Shown: positions 28,738 to 38,333, numbered from the stretch's first letter. The stretch is DNA of 42,512 bases from Dimorphilus gyrociliatus (GCA_904063045.1 CAJFCJ010000072.1:71544-114055), one strand, 5' to 3'. Notes: generated by a model from the sequence alone, not told the origin. Translations and numbers: made by a program.

Positions 28738-28840
28738 AAGTGAATTCCCTATTGGAATCCTTCAACTTCGCTGTAGGTGTAGGTTAATAGACCCTGATGA
28801 GTCCTTGATATTACAAGTGTTAGATGACAGATAATGAAAA
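28738..28840 (+). repeat. Third, truncated hammerhead repeat
   Basis: About 75 bp match the start of the hammerhead repeat: TCCTTCAAC, CTGTAGG, then ACCCTGATGAGTCCTTG with the CUGAUGA box at 28794-28800 and the 5' side of stem II. The matching GGACGAAAC half is absent, so no ribozyme can form. The sequence after about 28812 is unrelated. Confidence 0.75.
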
Positions 28841-29660
28841 ACTAAGCATGGTAATTTTAAACATCAGCACTAAATAGCACTCTTTGAACGATAAGACTTT
28901 AATCAACCTATTTTATTTTATTTTATTATTGTTTTCTTGAAAACGTTTTTTCATTCCAATTAACAAATGTTTTAAGAATAATATTTGGAAAAGGATTTCT
29001 CTTATATTTTTATTCAGTAATATTGTTGTTTGTAATTTTTGTACTTTTGAAAGAGAATGAGTGATAATCTTCCTGATTTCTTTTTCAAACAAAAAAAAGT
29101 GAACTCTTTTATATTCTTATCTAGTTTTTTTTACTAGTAATAGCCTTTAAAAGGTTGATTTATCTTTAAAATTAAACTTTGAACGAGATTTTAATCAGCC
29201 AGGGAAAAGTATTTGACATACATGAATAGGCTAATGAGGGTTTTTGTAGGAATTTAAGCATAGACAAATGACAAATTTCGCCATCAGTTATAATTATCGA
29301 AAAATCTTTCATTTTTGTCCTTCCCTTTTCGGTAATTTAAACAGGAAAAATTATGCCAAATCATGCTTTCTTAAACTTAACAACTTGAAGTTTAAGAAAA
29401 AAGTGGATATCTCAACAAATATTTCATTGTATTTACTCTTTTCTGGGTTGTTGCTGAATGGATTTTTTTGCATTAGGGATAAAGGATAAATCAGGGTTAG
29501 GCTTAGGAAATTATTCTGTTGAGTCATTGTTAAAATCCTCTTTCAACTAAAATGCTAACCTATTTAAAAAATGCTACACATTCATATTTATAAATGGGTG
29601 GTGATGAATCTATAAGAAAATCTTAGTTTGTTACTAGAATTGATCAAGTAGGCGCAAGTT
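28841..29660. other. AT-rich intergenic region
   Basis: I see no convincing gene or RNA here. A TCAGGGTTAGGCTTAGG motif occurs at 29491. Confidence 0.5.
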
Positions 29661-31398
29661 TTGTTTGTCCTGTTGATTCTGATCAAAAGCCAATTAATGG
29701 AGTTTTTAAGGATTCGTTCAACTGTGAAATTTATCATAATTGCTTTAATGGTACTGCAACTTCGCATCGATGCCCAGTCAATCAACATTTTAAGATCACC
29801 TACATAGATTTTCAATATTTTGTCTGCGTTCAACCAAATCTATCCGATTGTTCACCAGCAAAGAACCCTGAGCCACAAACTGAAAGTTTCCCTGAGCAAA
29901 ATGCAGATACCACTGTTGCCGAATGTCGACCAAACCTGAATTCTACTGTTCCAAGTGCATCGGACAACAGCTTTTATTATAATTGCGTAAATGGACAAGG
30001 TTGGCGGCAAGTTTGTCCTCCAGGAACACAATTTAAACCTTCTCTGAGTTTGGAAAATAGTAAGAGTGTAAGAGCTGCTCCTTGCGGTAATGGAGTTGAA
30101 GGAAGGGAACGAACTTGTAGCAGTCCACCACCAGCGAATGGAGATAAAAATTGCAGGGGAAAGTCTCTGGAAGAAAGACCCTGCAATAACGGTCCTTGCG
30201 CAGAGCCGGCCTTTATGGTTTCGTTAAAACGTACTGTGAACATTAATCCGGGAGTAATGAATTGAACGTCGATTGATTTGAATGTAAACAAAATGTTCGA
30301 CCCTGAAACAAATCGCGTTTCCATTAAGAAACCAGGATTGTATTTTTTCTCTATGACAACAAGCTGTCCCACAAAAAAGTCAATTGATGTAATACTAGAA
30401 AGCACAGGTAGAAATGTTAGACTAGTTCGGCAAGCCGACACGAAGTCGACAGGAGCGGAAACATTTTCCAGATCTGGACTGTTTGTTCTTAGCTGATTAT
30501 TCAAACTGGTTTTGAAACAATTGATTCGGTCGACGCTGTACAGTTCAGAGATTGGTAAAGAAACATCTTGGCTGGGTTTCCACTATGTATCAGATGAATG
30601 TCTATTTTGTGGAAGTGACAAAAATCTAGAGTTTGGAACAGTCAAATGGCCTATCATTTCGGTGATGAAAGGATTTCAAGAAAATAGTGTATTGTCGCAA
30701 TTTAGACCCTCAAAAAGCGGCTTATATCTCGTGAATGCATGAATGAAAATAGGCTATTCCCACGTAAACACTCGATACAAAGTGAGTTTATCAATCAATG
30801 TGGATAGGAATTACAATGTTTTTCAAACACCGCTCGAGCTGAAGGGAGCAATTACATCTCACGGTTTAAGCGATACATTTTCGAGGAGTGTTCTTGTCCG
30901 ATTGACAGCAGGGGATGTGTTGAGAGCAGAAATGCATAGGCCTTTTCTTCCTATGCGTCCAATCGAATCGGGACAACGAATAGACACTTATATGTCTGCA
31001 TTTAGATTAAATGAAATTCTACCCTACTTTCAAGCAGTATCAACGGACAGCACGTGTAGACAGTTTAGACGTATCAATTTGAAATCGACTTCCTACAATT
31101 CGGAGAGATCGTGGAATTCGAAATTACACGAGTATAACATCAAAAAGCCTGGAATCTATTACATAGAATTTACATTTTCGAAATATCGTACTTCGAAGGT
31201 GGATGTAAGAATGTTCTTGAACAAACAAATGGTTGCAGTTTCAGCAAAACAAAGTATGATTGACGAGAACAATCATTTCACACATCTGTTTTGATGAATT
31301 TGAAAGTGAATGATAAAATTCATTGGAAAAACTATGGATGCGTTGACAGTGACGCTTCCATTACGATAATCTGTACTAGTGCATTATCTCGAAATTAA
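29661..31398 (+). pseudogene. Chitin-binding / TSP1 / C1q-like multidomain gene, interrupted by TGA codons
   Basis: One reading frame runs from about 29661 to 31294 without introns. Domains in order: a chitin-binding type-2 (peritrophin) domain (FVCPVDSD ... NCEIYHNC ... HRCPVNQHF), a second one (FYYNCVNGQGWRQVCPPGTQF), a partial TSP1 (PCGNGVEGRERTCSSPPPAN, then CNNGPC), and three C1q-like beta-sandwich modules marked by KKPGLYFFSM, KSGLYLVNA and KKPGIYYIEF. Three TGA codons at 30263, 30494 and 30740 interrupt the same frame. A shift near 31285 moves the last 38 residues (KVNDKIHWKNYGCVDSD...) to another frame, ending TAA 31396-31398. G+C and CpG are visibly higher than in the flanks. Such proteins are secreted pattern-recognition or matrix proteins. 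Likely a pseudogene, perhaps retroposed or transferred. Confidence 0.75.
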
Positions 31399-31564
31399 GT
31401 TTCAAAACATGAACATGTTTAGTTAAATAACCAACATTTCAACTTTAGTTGATATTTTCCTTTTTGTTCATTTCCAATATAATAACAATGATGATGACAA
31501 TTGCAGATCAACTGTTTAGTATGTATAGTGTATTTGATATTAAATCAGCTAGTAGTCAATCATT

Positions 31565-31810
31565 TCAGGTAGAGGAAAAGTACAAGCATACACACTTTGA
31601 ATAGTGCAAACTGTAGAAAGACATTTTCACAGGATTTTCCATGTCGGTATTAGTTGTTTTTCTTCTTTTTCCCAAGAAAAAATCTACTTGGAAAAGATTT
31701 TCAGGTGAAAAAGCGATAATATTATCATTTTTACGAGGATGTTGACTTAAATACTCTGAAATACTTTCAACAAGATACAAGACAAATGACAAAAGAAAAA
31801 AGTAAAATTG
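31565..31810 (-). CDS. Unrecognised possible exon
   Basis: A minus-strand open stretch after a possible acceptor GAAGCAG (near 31811) reads QFYFFLLSFVLYLVESISEY and then a polar, lysine-rich part (FFLGKRRKTTNTDMENP). The start is hydrophobic enough for a membrane segment. No family is recognised. It may be the next exon of the gene represented by 31999-32234. Confidence 0.25.
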   Translation of the reverse strand, partial: QFYFFLLSFVLYLVESISEYLSQHPRKNDNIIAFSPENLFQVDFFLGKRRKTTNTDMENPVKMSFYSLHYSKCVCLYFSST

Positions 31811-31998
31811 CCTGCTTCACTCGTAAGTTTGCCAAGCTCTAAGCTTTTGATTTCCAATTTGGCAATTGGTAATGACTAGAAGGTCACTAGTACTTTTTCA
31901 TCATTGAAAAAGTATATTCTTTGAAGATTAATATTATAAAGTATTGATTGATTGATTGAATGAATGAATGAATGAATGAATATATGTTGATATCATAC

Positions 31999-32234
31999 CG
32001 TCAATAAATTGAAACGATACATAAGCTGGATTTGTCAATCCTAATTGCACTTTGTATCCAATTTCAATATCTTCTTTTGATAAGTTTACTAGAATAGCTG
32101 ATTCTCTGCTGTCTGACAGAGTATAGGCTATTGAGTGAGGTGTTTCCCTCTCGACTACAGTGGCAGGAGCTGACATTTCAGATGGAATTATTATCTTAAA
32201 TATGTCAGTATTTACAGTATATACCAAAGTAGGA
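31999..32234 (-). CDS. Unrecognised exon truncated by an LTR fragment
   Basis: The minus-strand frame reads VNTDIFKIIIPSEMSAPATV, then NLSKEDIEIGYKVQLGLTNP, and YVSFQFIDG before a good donor (GACG|GTATGA, intron from 31998). The beta-rich pattern suggests an extracellular or VIT-like domain, but I cannot name it with confidence. Its 5' side is cut exactly where the LTR fragment starts at 32235. The gene has therefore lost its upstream part or carries an insertion. Downstream there is a short TTGA/ATGA tandem repeat at 31945-31980. Confidence 0.45.
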
Positions 32235-32733
32235 TTGTACACATACATTCGTCAGCTATATTCTACAATAGAGAAGTAGTATTGAACCAGTATTGTACTA
32301 TGCAGATAGCACTGATAAAGATAAGCAGTAGTGACCTAGTTTCGCATAGGGCAGTGCATACACATTATGCAGTAATAAAACCTATTGAATTATATAAAGA
32401 ATATTTGCTATTTGCAACCTAGCATTAATATTACAATTTATTAATCCATAAATTTATGATTTTGAACTAAAACTAGTTCAATTAATTATCAATTATGCTT
32501 AAATTCTAAGTTTAGATTATATTCACTATTCAACAGTATTGTATACACAATACTAAATTTACTAACTCAATCAATTGAATATCATTATTAAGGTAGAATA
32601 TAAAAACGGTCAAATATACAATCTACATGTTTTCTTCATTGTTCAACTTGTCCTACTAAAATTGTTACATCTTATGCAACTCTCCAACCTTCGAAATTCA
32701 AATATTATTTAGAAGAGGAAAACAATAAAAACG
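32235..32733 (+). repeat. LTR fragment of the large retrotransposon family
   Basis: About 500 bp match the first 550 bp of the 939-bp LTR, starting at its fourth base (TTGTACACATACATTCG) and ending GAGGAAAACAATAAAAAC. A 52-bp internal deletion removes LTR bases after CACAATACT near 32553. Several substitutions mark it as older than the two large copies. Confidence 0.93.
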
Positions 32734-32735
32734 GA

Positions 32736-32888
32736 TGCGACAGAAAATGTCCATGAAAGAAAATGTCCATGAAAGAAAACGTCCATAAACCGAAAGAAAA
32801 TGTCCATGAACTGAAAGAAAACGTCCATAAAGTGAAAGAAAATGTCCATAAACTGAAAGAAAACATCCATGAATCAAAAGAACACATA
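32736..32888 (+). repeat. Minisatellite, variable units of about 15-24 bp
   Basis: Units of the form GAAAGAAAATGTCCATGAAC and GAAAGAAAACGTCCATAAA repeat about seven times, alternating TG/CG and GA/AA variants. The array begins directly at the broken end of the LTR fragment. The antisense ORF (repeated WTFSF) is a by-product. Confidence 0.9.
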
Positions 32889-33287
32889 AAATAAAGAAAT
32901 TTTCATTTAAATATAAATATATGTTGAAAAAAAATTAACCCAAACTTTAAAAAAACTGGTAGAAATGAAGAAATCTTCAGGAAAAGAGATACAAAATATC
33001 AACTTCCTCTCCTATTTTCACTCTCTTGAGGTAATATGAAATTTTTAATTTTTAGAGGTTTTTTTTGTTCTTAATAATCTCTGTGATTAAAAACTTATTG
33101 ATTATTTTATTAATAATCAATCTAACATAAATTTAGCAATTTTATTTGTTAATGAAGTTTTTTTTCAATGTTATTGTCAAAATACTAATTGTTACATAAA
33201 TAATCATAATAATGATATGACAAATTCATTTATTAATTTTGGTTTAGCTCTTCTTTTTCTCCAATATTTTAGAAAAAATATTGAATA
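32889..33287. other. AT-rich upstream region
   Basis: No gene or repeat is recognised; AT-rich sequence leads into the FLYWCH/MULE gene. Confidence 0.5.
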
Positions 33288-34533
33288 ATGGACAAGTGTT
33301 CTATTTGCAATGATAAATTTGTTGGTAGGCAAATAAAAGGCCAATGCTCATTGTGCCTGCATATTTGTCATATAAAATGCCTGCATGGTTTGTACTATCT
33401 TCTATTTGAAAAACATTTACTGTTTTTTTTTCTTCCAGATTCATCAACAGCATCACCACTCTGTTTTATTTGTTATAAAATAAGTAAAAAAACCTGTTTT
33501 GTGATGTTAAAGAGAATTGATGAACCAAAAAAATGCAGGGAAAGTGTACCAATAAAAAGTAATTCTACTGCAAAACTTAATGAGAAGGAAGAAGCAATTG
33601 TTGAATATCCAGAAAAGAATATTGAGGAGAATATCAGCATGACTGAGGAAAAATTAAAAATTGATGAGAAAGGAGACAATAATCAAGGACAAGAAAAGAG
33701 TACTGAAGAGTTCACAGAAGAATTGAGGTTATCTATATCATGGAGTAGCAATGACAATAATGATGAAAGTATAAACACAAAGGTTGACAAAGGAAATATC
33801 ATTAATGGAAGTGATATTGAATATGATAATGAAATTGAAGTTGAAAATTTTGAAACAATTCAAAATGCATATATAGAATCTGAAAAAATTGAGGAAGAAT
33901 CTTTTGAAAGTGAAACATCTGCCAAAGAAAATTCTTCTGACAATTTTCATTTTAAAATTCTGCCACATGGAAGTCAAAAAGGCAAAGACTTACTTTTTCA
34001 CAAAGGTTTTTCATATACTATTAAATTAAAAACAAAAACAACTACTGTATGGACTTGTTCTGTCAGAAGCAAAAAAAGAAAATGTAAAGCAAGCATCAAG
34101 CATAAAGGAAGCAATTTTGCAATTGGGACAAACATTCATTGTCATTCACCAATAAAAAATTTAGAAACCAGGATTTGTATAAGAAATGAAATCAAAGACA
34201 ATTGTTCTAGTGATATAAATTCTTCAGGTAAAAGAATTGTTGAAAATGTTCTTGTCAAGTATTCTAGTGCTTCAAACTTACCAAATATAATTAATTGTAA
34301 AGAAGTGGCAAATTGGAATAGAAGGAAGAACAGGCCTATTGTACCCAATGATAAAAACTTTGAGCTGAATATGACATTCATTCCTCCTGAATTTTTAAAG
34401 AAGGATATAAATATGAATAATGAGAGGATCATTATCTTTGCAACAAATCATCAATTGGAGCTTTTGTCAAAGGGGAAAATTTGGTACCTTGATGGTACTT
34501 TTAAGATTGCCAATGAACCTTTTGTACAACTTT
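33288..34533 (+). CDS. FLYWCH zinc-finger / MULE transposase-like protein, 5' part
   Basis: The ATG at 33288 opens a PHD/RING-like cysteine-histidine cluster: CSICNDKF, CSLCLHICHIKC, and after a 51-nt intron (33388-33438, GTTTGT...TTCCAG, kept open by chance) PLCFICYK. An acidic spacer of about 120 residues follows. A FLYWCH-type finger lies near residues 220-285 (GKDLLFHKGFSY ... WTCSVRSKKRKC ... NIHCH). The MULE transposase core then begins, with KGKIWYLDGTFKIAN carrying the first catalytic Asp (about residue 400). The frame then runs into a 624-bp repeat at 34534 and stops at 34641. Remaining core exons lie at 35158-35490. This is the standard architecture of domesticated or mobile FLYWCH/MULE proteins; here it is disrupted. 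Confidence 0.8.
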
Positions 34534-35157
34534 GGTTATATTTTACATGCTTGAACTCTATTATTTTATGCAACATATACATGTACATCTTAAAACCTAC
34601 GCAAGAAAATGCTATAACATTGGCCAAACATAAGTCTGATTAGTCAGCTTGAAGGCTCATCTTTAATTACCAATAAAGGTTTGGCCAAGTTATAATTTAA
34701 TTAACTTGCCTAGGGTGTGGCCAAGTTATAATTCAATTAACCTTCCTAAATGTTGAACCTTGTAACATCCTGTTACTAAAGATAAATATGAACTACACAT
34801 TTCGGCAACTGTAAAGTGATGATTGGATGTCAGAGACAAACCTCAAAGTATATAAATTCTCATTATTCTCATTTGGCATGCAGCTTCCATCTGGACCCAA
34901 GGACCTGGGAAAATCATCTGGAAACAACCTCCACTGGAACCATCCATCTACTCCTCAACATTGGAAGACAGTTTGGTAATTTGGCAACCTGCTTTTACAA
35001 ACTATCTACTCTGCTATCGAACTCTCATATTGTTACTTGCTTAAGTATTATTATTGCGAATAAACCGTTTTAATTTAAACATTTGTTTAAAGGTTCGAGT
35101 AGAACCAGTATTGTTATAACTTGCAAACGCATAGATTTTGCCAGCAAGAGCAGTACA
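34534..35157 (+). repeat. 624-bp LTR-like repeat, left arm of inverted pair
   Basis: This segment is nearly identical, inverted, to 35525-36148. It begins GGTTATATTTTACATGC and ends CCAGCAAGAGCAGTACA. It contains a possible TATA box (TATATAAAT, about 34849), a doubled block GGCCAAGTTATAATT.AATTAAC (near 34682 and 34720), and AATAAA near 35060, so it resembles an LTR with its own promoter and polyadenylation signal. ACTTT occurs at both junctions (34529-34533 and 35157-35161), a possible 5-bp target duplication. It interrupts the FLYWCH/MULE gene. Confidence 0.85.
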
Positions 35158-35490
35158 CTTTCATTCAAATGTACTCTATTCATGTATTTTTGAAAAAAAA
35201 TGGACAGCTTAAGCAAGTTCCTTTGCTTTTTTCTTTTCTGTCTTCTAAAAAAAAGAGAGCATATAAACTACTTTTCCAGGTAAGAATTACATTTCATAAA
35301 TATACTTACTAATAAGCAATCATGTTAAATTTTTAAGGCTGTGAAGGATTTAGCTGAAAATTGTGCTCCTAAGAAAAGAGTCTTAGACTATGAAAAGGCT
35401 GTTTGGAAAACTTTACAAAATATATGGCCTGATGCTATCTTGACTGGATGTTCATTTCACTGGTCTCAGGCAATATTTAGAAAAATTCAG
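35158..35490 (+). pseudogene. MULE transposase core, two further exons
   Basis: Exon 35158-35279 reads TFIQMYSIHVFLKKNGQLKQ, then PLLFSFLSSKKKRAYKLLFQ, and ends at a GTAAGA donor. A 58-nt intron (35280-35337) leads to exon 35338-35490, which reads KKRVLDYEKAVWKTLQNIWP (second catalytic Asp) and GCSFHWSQAIFRKIQ (the conserved C-x-x-H of MULE transposases), ending at a GTTTAT donor. This continues the core begun at 33288-34533, picking up with an overlap of about four equivalent codons. The last catalytic Glu exon is not found: the following intron runs into the right repeat arm at 35525. Confidence 0.8.
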
Positions 35491-35524
35491 GTTTATTGAT
35501 TTCTAAAATTTTTAACAATCCAAT

Positions 35525-36148
35525 TGTACTGCTCTTGCTGGCAAAATCTATGCGTTTGCAAGTTATAACAATACTGGTTCTACTCGAACCTTTAAACAAA
35601 TGTTTAAATTAAAACGGTTTATTCGCAATAATAATACTTAAGCAAGTAACAATATGAGAGTTCAATAGCAGAGTAAATAGTTTGTAATAGCAGGTTGCCA
35701 AATTACCAAACTGTCTTCCAATGTTGAGGAGTAGATGGATGGTTCCAGTGGAGGTTGTTTCCAGATGATTTTCCCAGGTCCTTGGGTCCAGATGGAAGCT
35801 GCAGGCCAAATGAGAATAATGAGGATTTATATACTTTGAGGTTTGTCTCTGACATCCAATCATCACTTTACAGTTGCCAAAATGTGTAGTTCATATTTAT
35901 CTTTAGTAACATCCTGTTACAAGGTTCAACATTTAGGAAGGTTAATTGAATTATAACTTGGCCACACCCTAGTCAAGTTAATTAAATTATAACTTGGCCA
36001 AACCTTTATTGGTAATTAAAGATGAGCCTTCAAGCTGACAAATCAGACTTATGTTTGGCCAATGTTATAGCATTTTCTTGCGTAGGTTTTAAGATGTACA
36101 TGTATATGTTGCATAAAATAATAGAGTTCAAGCATGTAAAATATAACC
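35525..36148 (-). repeat. 624-bp LTR-like repeat, right arm of inverted pair
   Basis: This is the inverted copy of 34534-35157 with a handful of substitutions. It begins TGTACTGCTCTTGCTGG and ends GCATGTAAAATATAACC. It replaces the expected 3' exons of the MULE gene and abuts retrotransposon protease sequence at 36149. Confidence 0.88.
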
Positions 36149-36535
36149 TTGTTTTCCAAATTTTGTTTGGTGATTTTTGTTATATTGCAAAAACTTTCTA
36201 ACTGGTTGTCCTTTTCTGATAAAGAATGGAAGAGAAACTTGTTTTGTTGCAAAATCAATAAGAGCTCCAGCATTATCTAAGAAATCACAACCAAGTATTA
36301 TAGCCATATCTAGTTTTTCCATAATAAAGTATTCTTGTTCCATAATTCTTCCATTAAATTGAATATTCAGTTTTGGGTTTCCTTTTGTCTTTAAAGCATT
36401 TCCCTCTGCTGAAGTGATGATTGGTAAGCCTGTAGTTTCTTTCTTGATGAATTTAGAATCCATTAACCTGATTTCTTTTTCTGTAATAAATGACAAAAGT
36501 GCTCCTGAATCACATATAGGAATAACCTCTCTTCC
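36149..36535 (-). pseudogene. Retrotransposon protease fragment (diverged relative)
   Basis: The minus strand reads REVIPICDSGALLSFI (active-site DSGA), then FNGRIMEQEYFIMEKLD and AIILGCDFLDNAGALIDF, the same protease as at 15182-15600 but diverged. It lacks the frameshift found there near 15490. It ends at the repeat arm (36148) and begins at about 36535, where it joins an RT fragment. Confidence 0.85.
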
Positions 36536-36539
36536 ATTC

Positions 36540-36972
36540 TGATATCCTTTTCTTTAATGCTTTCCATCAATTTTTGAAGAGCAATGAAATGTTCTTGTAA
36601 AAACAATAATGTCCTCCATATAGTTGATACAAAAATTTTCCAATCCATTTATGACAAAATTAGCCATGATGTAACTAAAATGTGAAGGTGCATTTGCCAA
36701 ACCAAAAGTCATTTGATTGAATTCAAATAGACCAAATGGTGTAATGAAGGCAGTTTTCTCTTTATCTTCCTCTTTAATGGGAATGTGGTGAAATGCACTT
36801 GTCAAATCTAGAATAGAGAAGTATTTGTGTCCTCCTCCAAGTTTGTCAAATAAATCTTCTTGATGTGGAATTGAATAGCAATTCTTTTTAGACTGTTTGT
36901 TGAGTTTTCTGTAATCTACACACATCCTCAATGTTCCTTCTTTTTTCTTAACAAAAACCATGGGTGAAGCCC
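36540..36972 (-). pseudogene. Retrotransposon reverse transcriptase fragment (diverged relative)
   Basis: The minus-strand frame 36961-36554 matches the RT of the large element: VDYRKLNKQSKKN, SILDLTSAFHHIPI, and NYMEDIIVF where the YMDD active site has become YMED, so the enzyme is dead. It begins in ...GEALPMVFVKKKEG and ends shortly after LMESIKEKDI. On this strand it precedes the protease fragment, the reverse of normal element order. Confidence 0.88.
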
Positions 36973-36992
36973 ATGGTTTACAATAACTGCCT

Positions 36993-37045
36993 GAATGTGT
37001 ACAAACATCCCACTCCTTTAAGACCTTGCTTCCATGAAAGGTCTT
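36993..37045 (-). pseudogene. Env tail, polypurine tract and first LTR bases
   Basis: Minus strand: CCTTTCATGGAAGCAAGGTC encodes the Env C-terminus, followed by TTAAAGGAGTGGGATGTTTGTACACATTC, the polypurine tract and LTR start. Only about 50 bp are kept, between the integrase and RT fragments. Confidence 0.85.
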
Positions 37046-37059
37046 GGGCTTGATTCAAT

Positions 37060-37570
37060 CAAGGTTTCTCCATTCCTTGTAAATGTTCATCAAACATTTT
37101 GTGGTATCACTAGCAGTTACAGGGTATGGTCCACTCCATTTGCTTGTATTTATTCTGTTCATCCATTGACCAATGTGTTCATTTCTTATTTGTACCCAGT
37201 CACCAATTTTGTAAGTTGCAGGTTTCCTTGTGATAGACTTATTCATTCTATCTCTGTATTCTTTCTTTTTCATGACAGATTTGCAGAGTGCAGTTGCTCT
37301 GGGATGGGGGTGCAAATGTACCCATGGCAGGTTGAAGCCTACCTTAATATATCTGAAATTGAGTGTAATATCTGTGTTTTTTTTATTCCCTAACCCTAAA
37401 TTGCAGCCCCTCTAACAATAAATTCATCCAAATAGTCAAACTAACCCTTTCCTAAAATGTTTTCTTGGCTGGAAATATTTGCTAACAGGTACATTCCCAC
37501 CCAACCCCATTGCTCTGATTTCCTCTAGTTCATGCTTTCTATCAAATATAAATTTGAATGTGTACAGAGT
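37060..37570 (-). pseudogene. Integrase C-terminal fragment split by a MITE
   Basis: The minus strand reads FIFDRKHELEEIRA (about 37560-37518), then, after a 208-bp insertion, TALCKSVMKKKEYRDRMNKS and IGDWVQIRNEHIGQWMNRIN, ending SKWSGPYPVTASDTTKCLM. This is the linker and GPY/F-type end of integrase, about 85-90% similar by eye to 18990-19240. Most of Env is deleted to the left. Confidence 0.88.
37302..37509. mobile_element. MITE, 208 bp, with 8-bp target-site duplication
   Basis: Comparison with the intact integrase gene shows an exact 208-bp insertion flanked by TTGCTCTG on both sides (37294-37301 and 37510-37517). Its ends form imperfect terminal inverted repeats: GGATGGGGGTGCAAATGTACC on the left, and TGGGGTTGGGTGGGAATGTACC-like on the right when inverted (about 13 of the inner 16 bases match). 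It has no coding capacity and contains CCCTAACCCTAAA. An 8-bp duplication and short TIRs suggest a hAT-type non-autonomous DNA transposon. Confidence 0.85.
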
Positions 37571-37759
37571 GTAAGAGAGGTTTATACTAATAAATATATA
37601 AGTATTACTCATAAACAAAATGAATGATAAGAAGGGGTTAAGAACACCTTTAAAAATTATATAAAACAACAATATTGACATAATGATAACTTGGCTTACT
37701 ACCAATTTAGGTGATGTGCTTTTTGACTACAGACAATTATACAGAAAGCCCTGAAAGGA

Positions 37760-38095
37760 TGTTTGTACACATACATTCATCAGCTATATTCTACAATAGA
37801 GAAGTAGTATTGAACCAGTATTGTACTATGCAGATAGCACTGATAAAGATAAGCAGTAGTGACCTAGTTTCGCATAGGTCAGTGCATACACATTATGCAG
37901 CAATAAAACCTATTGAATTATATAAAGAATATTTGCTATTTGCAACCTAGCATTAATATTACAATTTATTAATCCATCAATTTATGATTTCGAACTAAAA
38001 CTAGTTCAATTAATTATCAATTATGCTTAAATTCTAAGTTTAGATTATATTCACTATTCAACAGTATTGTATACACAATACTGTTCTTTTTAACA
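37760..38095 (+). repeat. LTR fragment (5' third) of the large retrotransposon family
   Basis: 336 bp match the first part of the LTR, from TGTTTGTACACATACATTC to CTGTTCTTTTTAACA, in plus orientation. It is preceded by CTGAAAGGA, a remnant resembling a polypurine tract. It lies 240 bp upstream of the secreted-peptide gene. Confidence 0.93.
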
Positions 38096-38233
38096 CGTAA
38101 AAGATGACAAGGCCAAATATTACCTTTATTTTTTTGGCCTCTGTCACCTTGAGAGCAAATATTCTTTATATATGCACGTGAAACATGTCAAACCAGTTTT
38201 TCAGGTCTTTTAGTTAGTCTAAATACTTTCAAA

Positions 38234-38252
38234 GGATATATATATATATATT
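38234..38252 (+). promoter_or_regulatory. Possible TATA element
   Basis: GGATATATATATATATATTTG lies about 90 bp upstream of the ATG at 38334. It may serve as a TATA box for the small secreted-peptide gene, or may be a simple TA repeat. Confidence 0.3.
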
Positions 38253-38333
38253 TGTGTGTGTGTATGTAAACTCTACACTTTGAATATAGCTTGACATTTT
38301 TTGGCTAATAAAATCTTTAATCTTTTTCGCAAA

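Noticed and set aside
29661-31294. A general TGA=Trp genetic code
   Set aside because: Other genes in the window use TGG for Trp and no TGA inside conserved domains; two of the three TGA sites do not align with expected Trp.
34534-34643. C-terminal 35 codons of the FLYWCH/MULE frame
   Set aside because: They lie inside the inserted repeat and do not resemble the transposase; read-through only.
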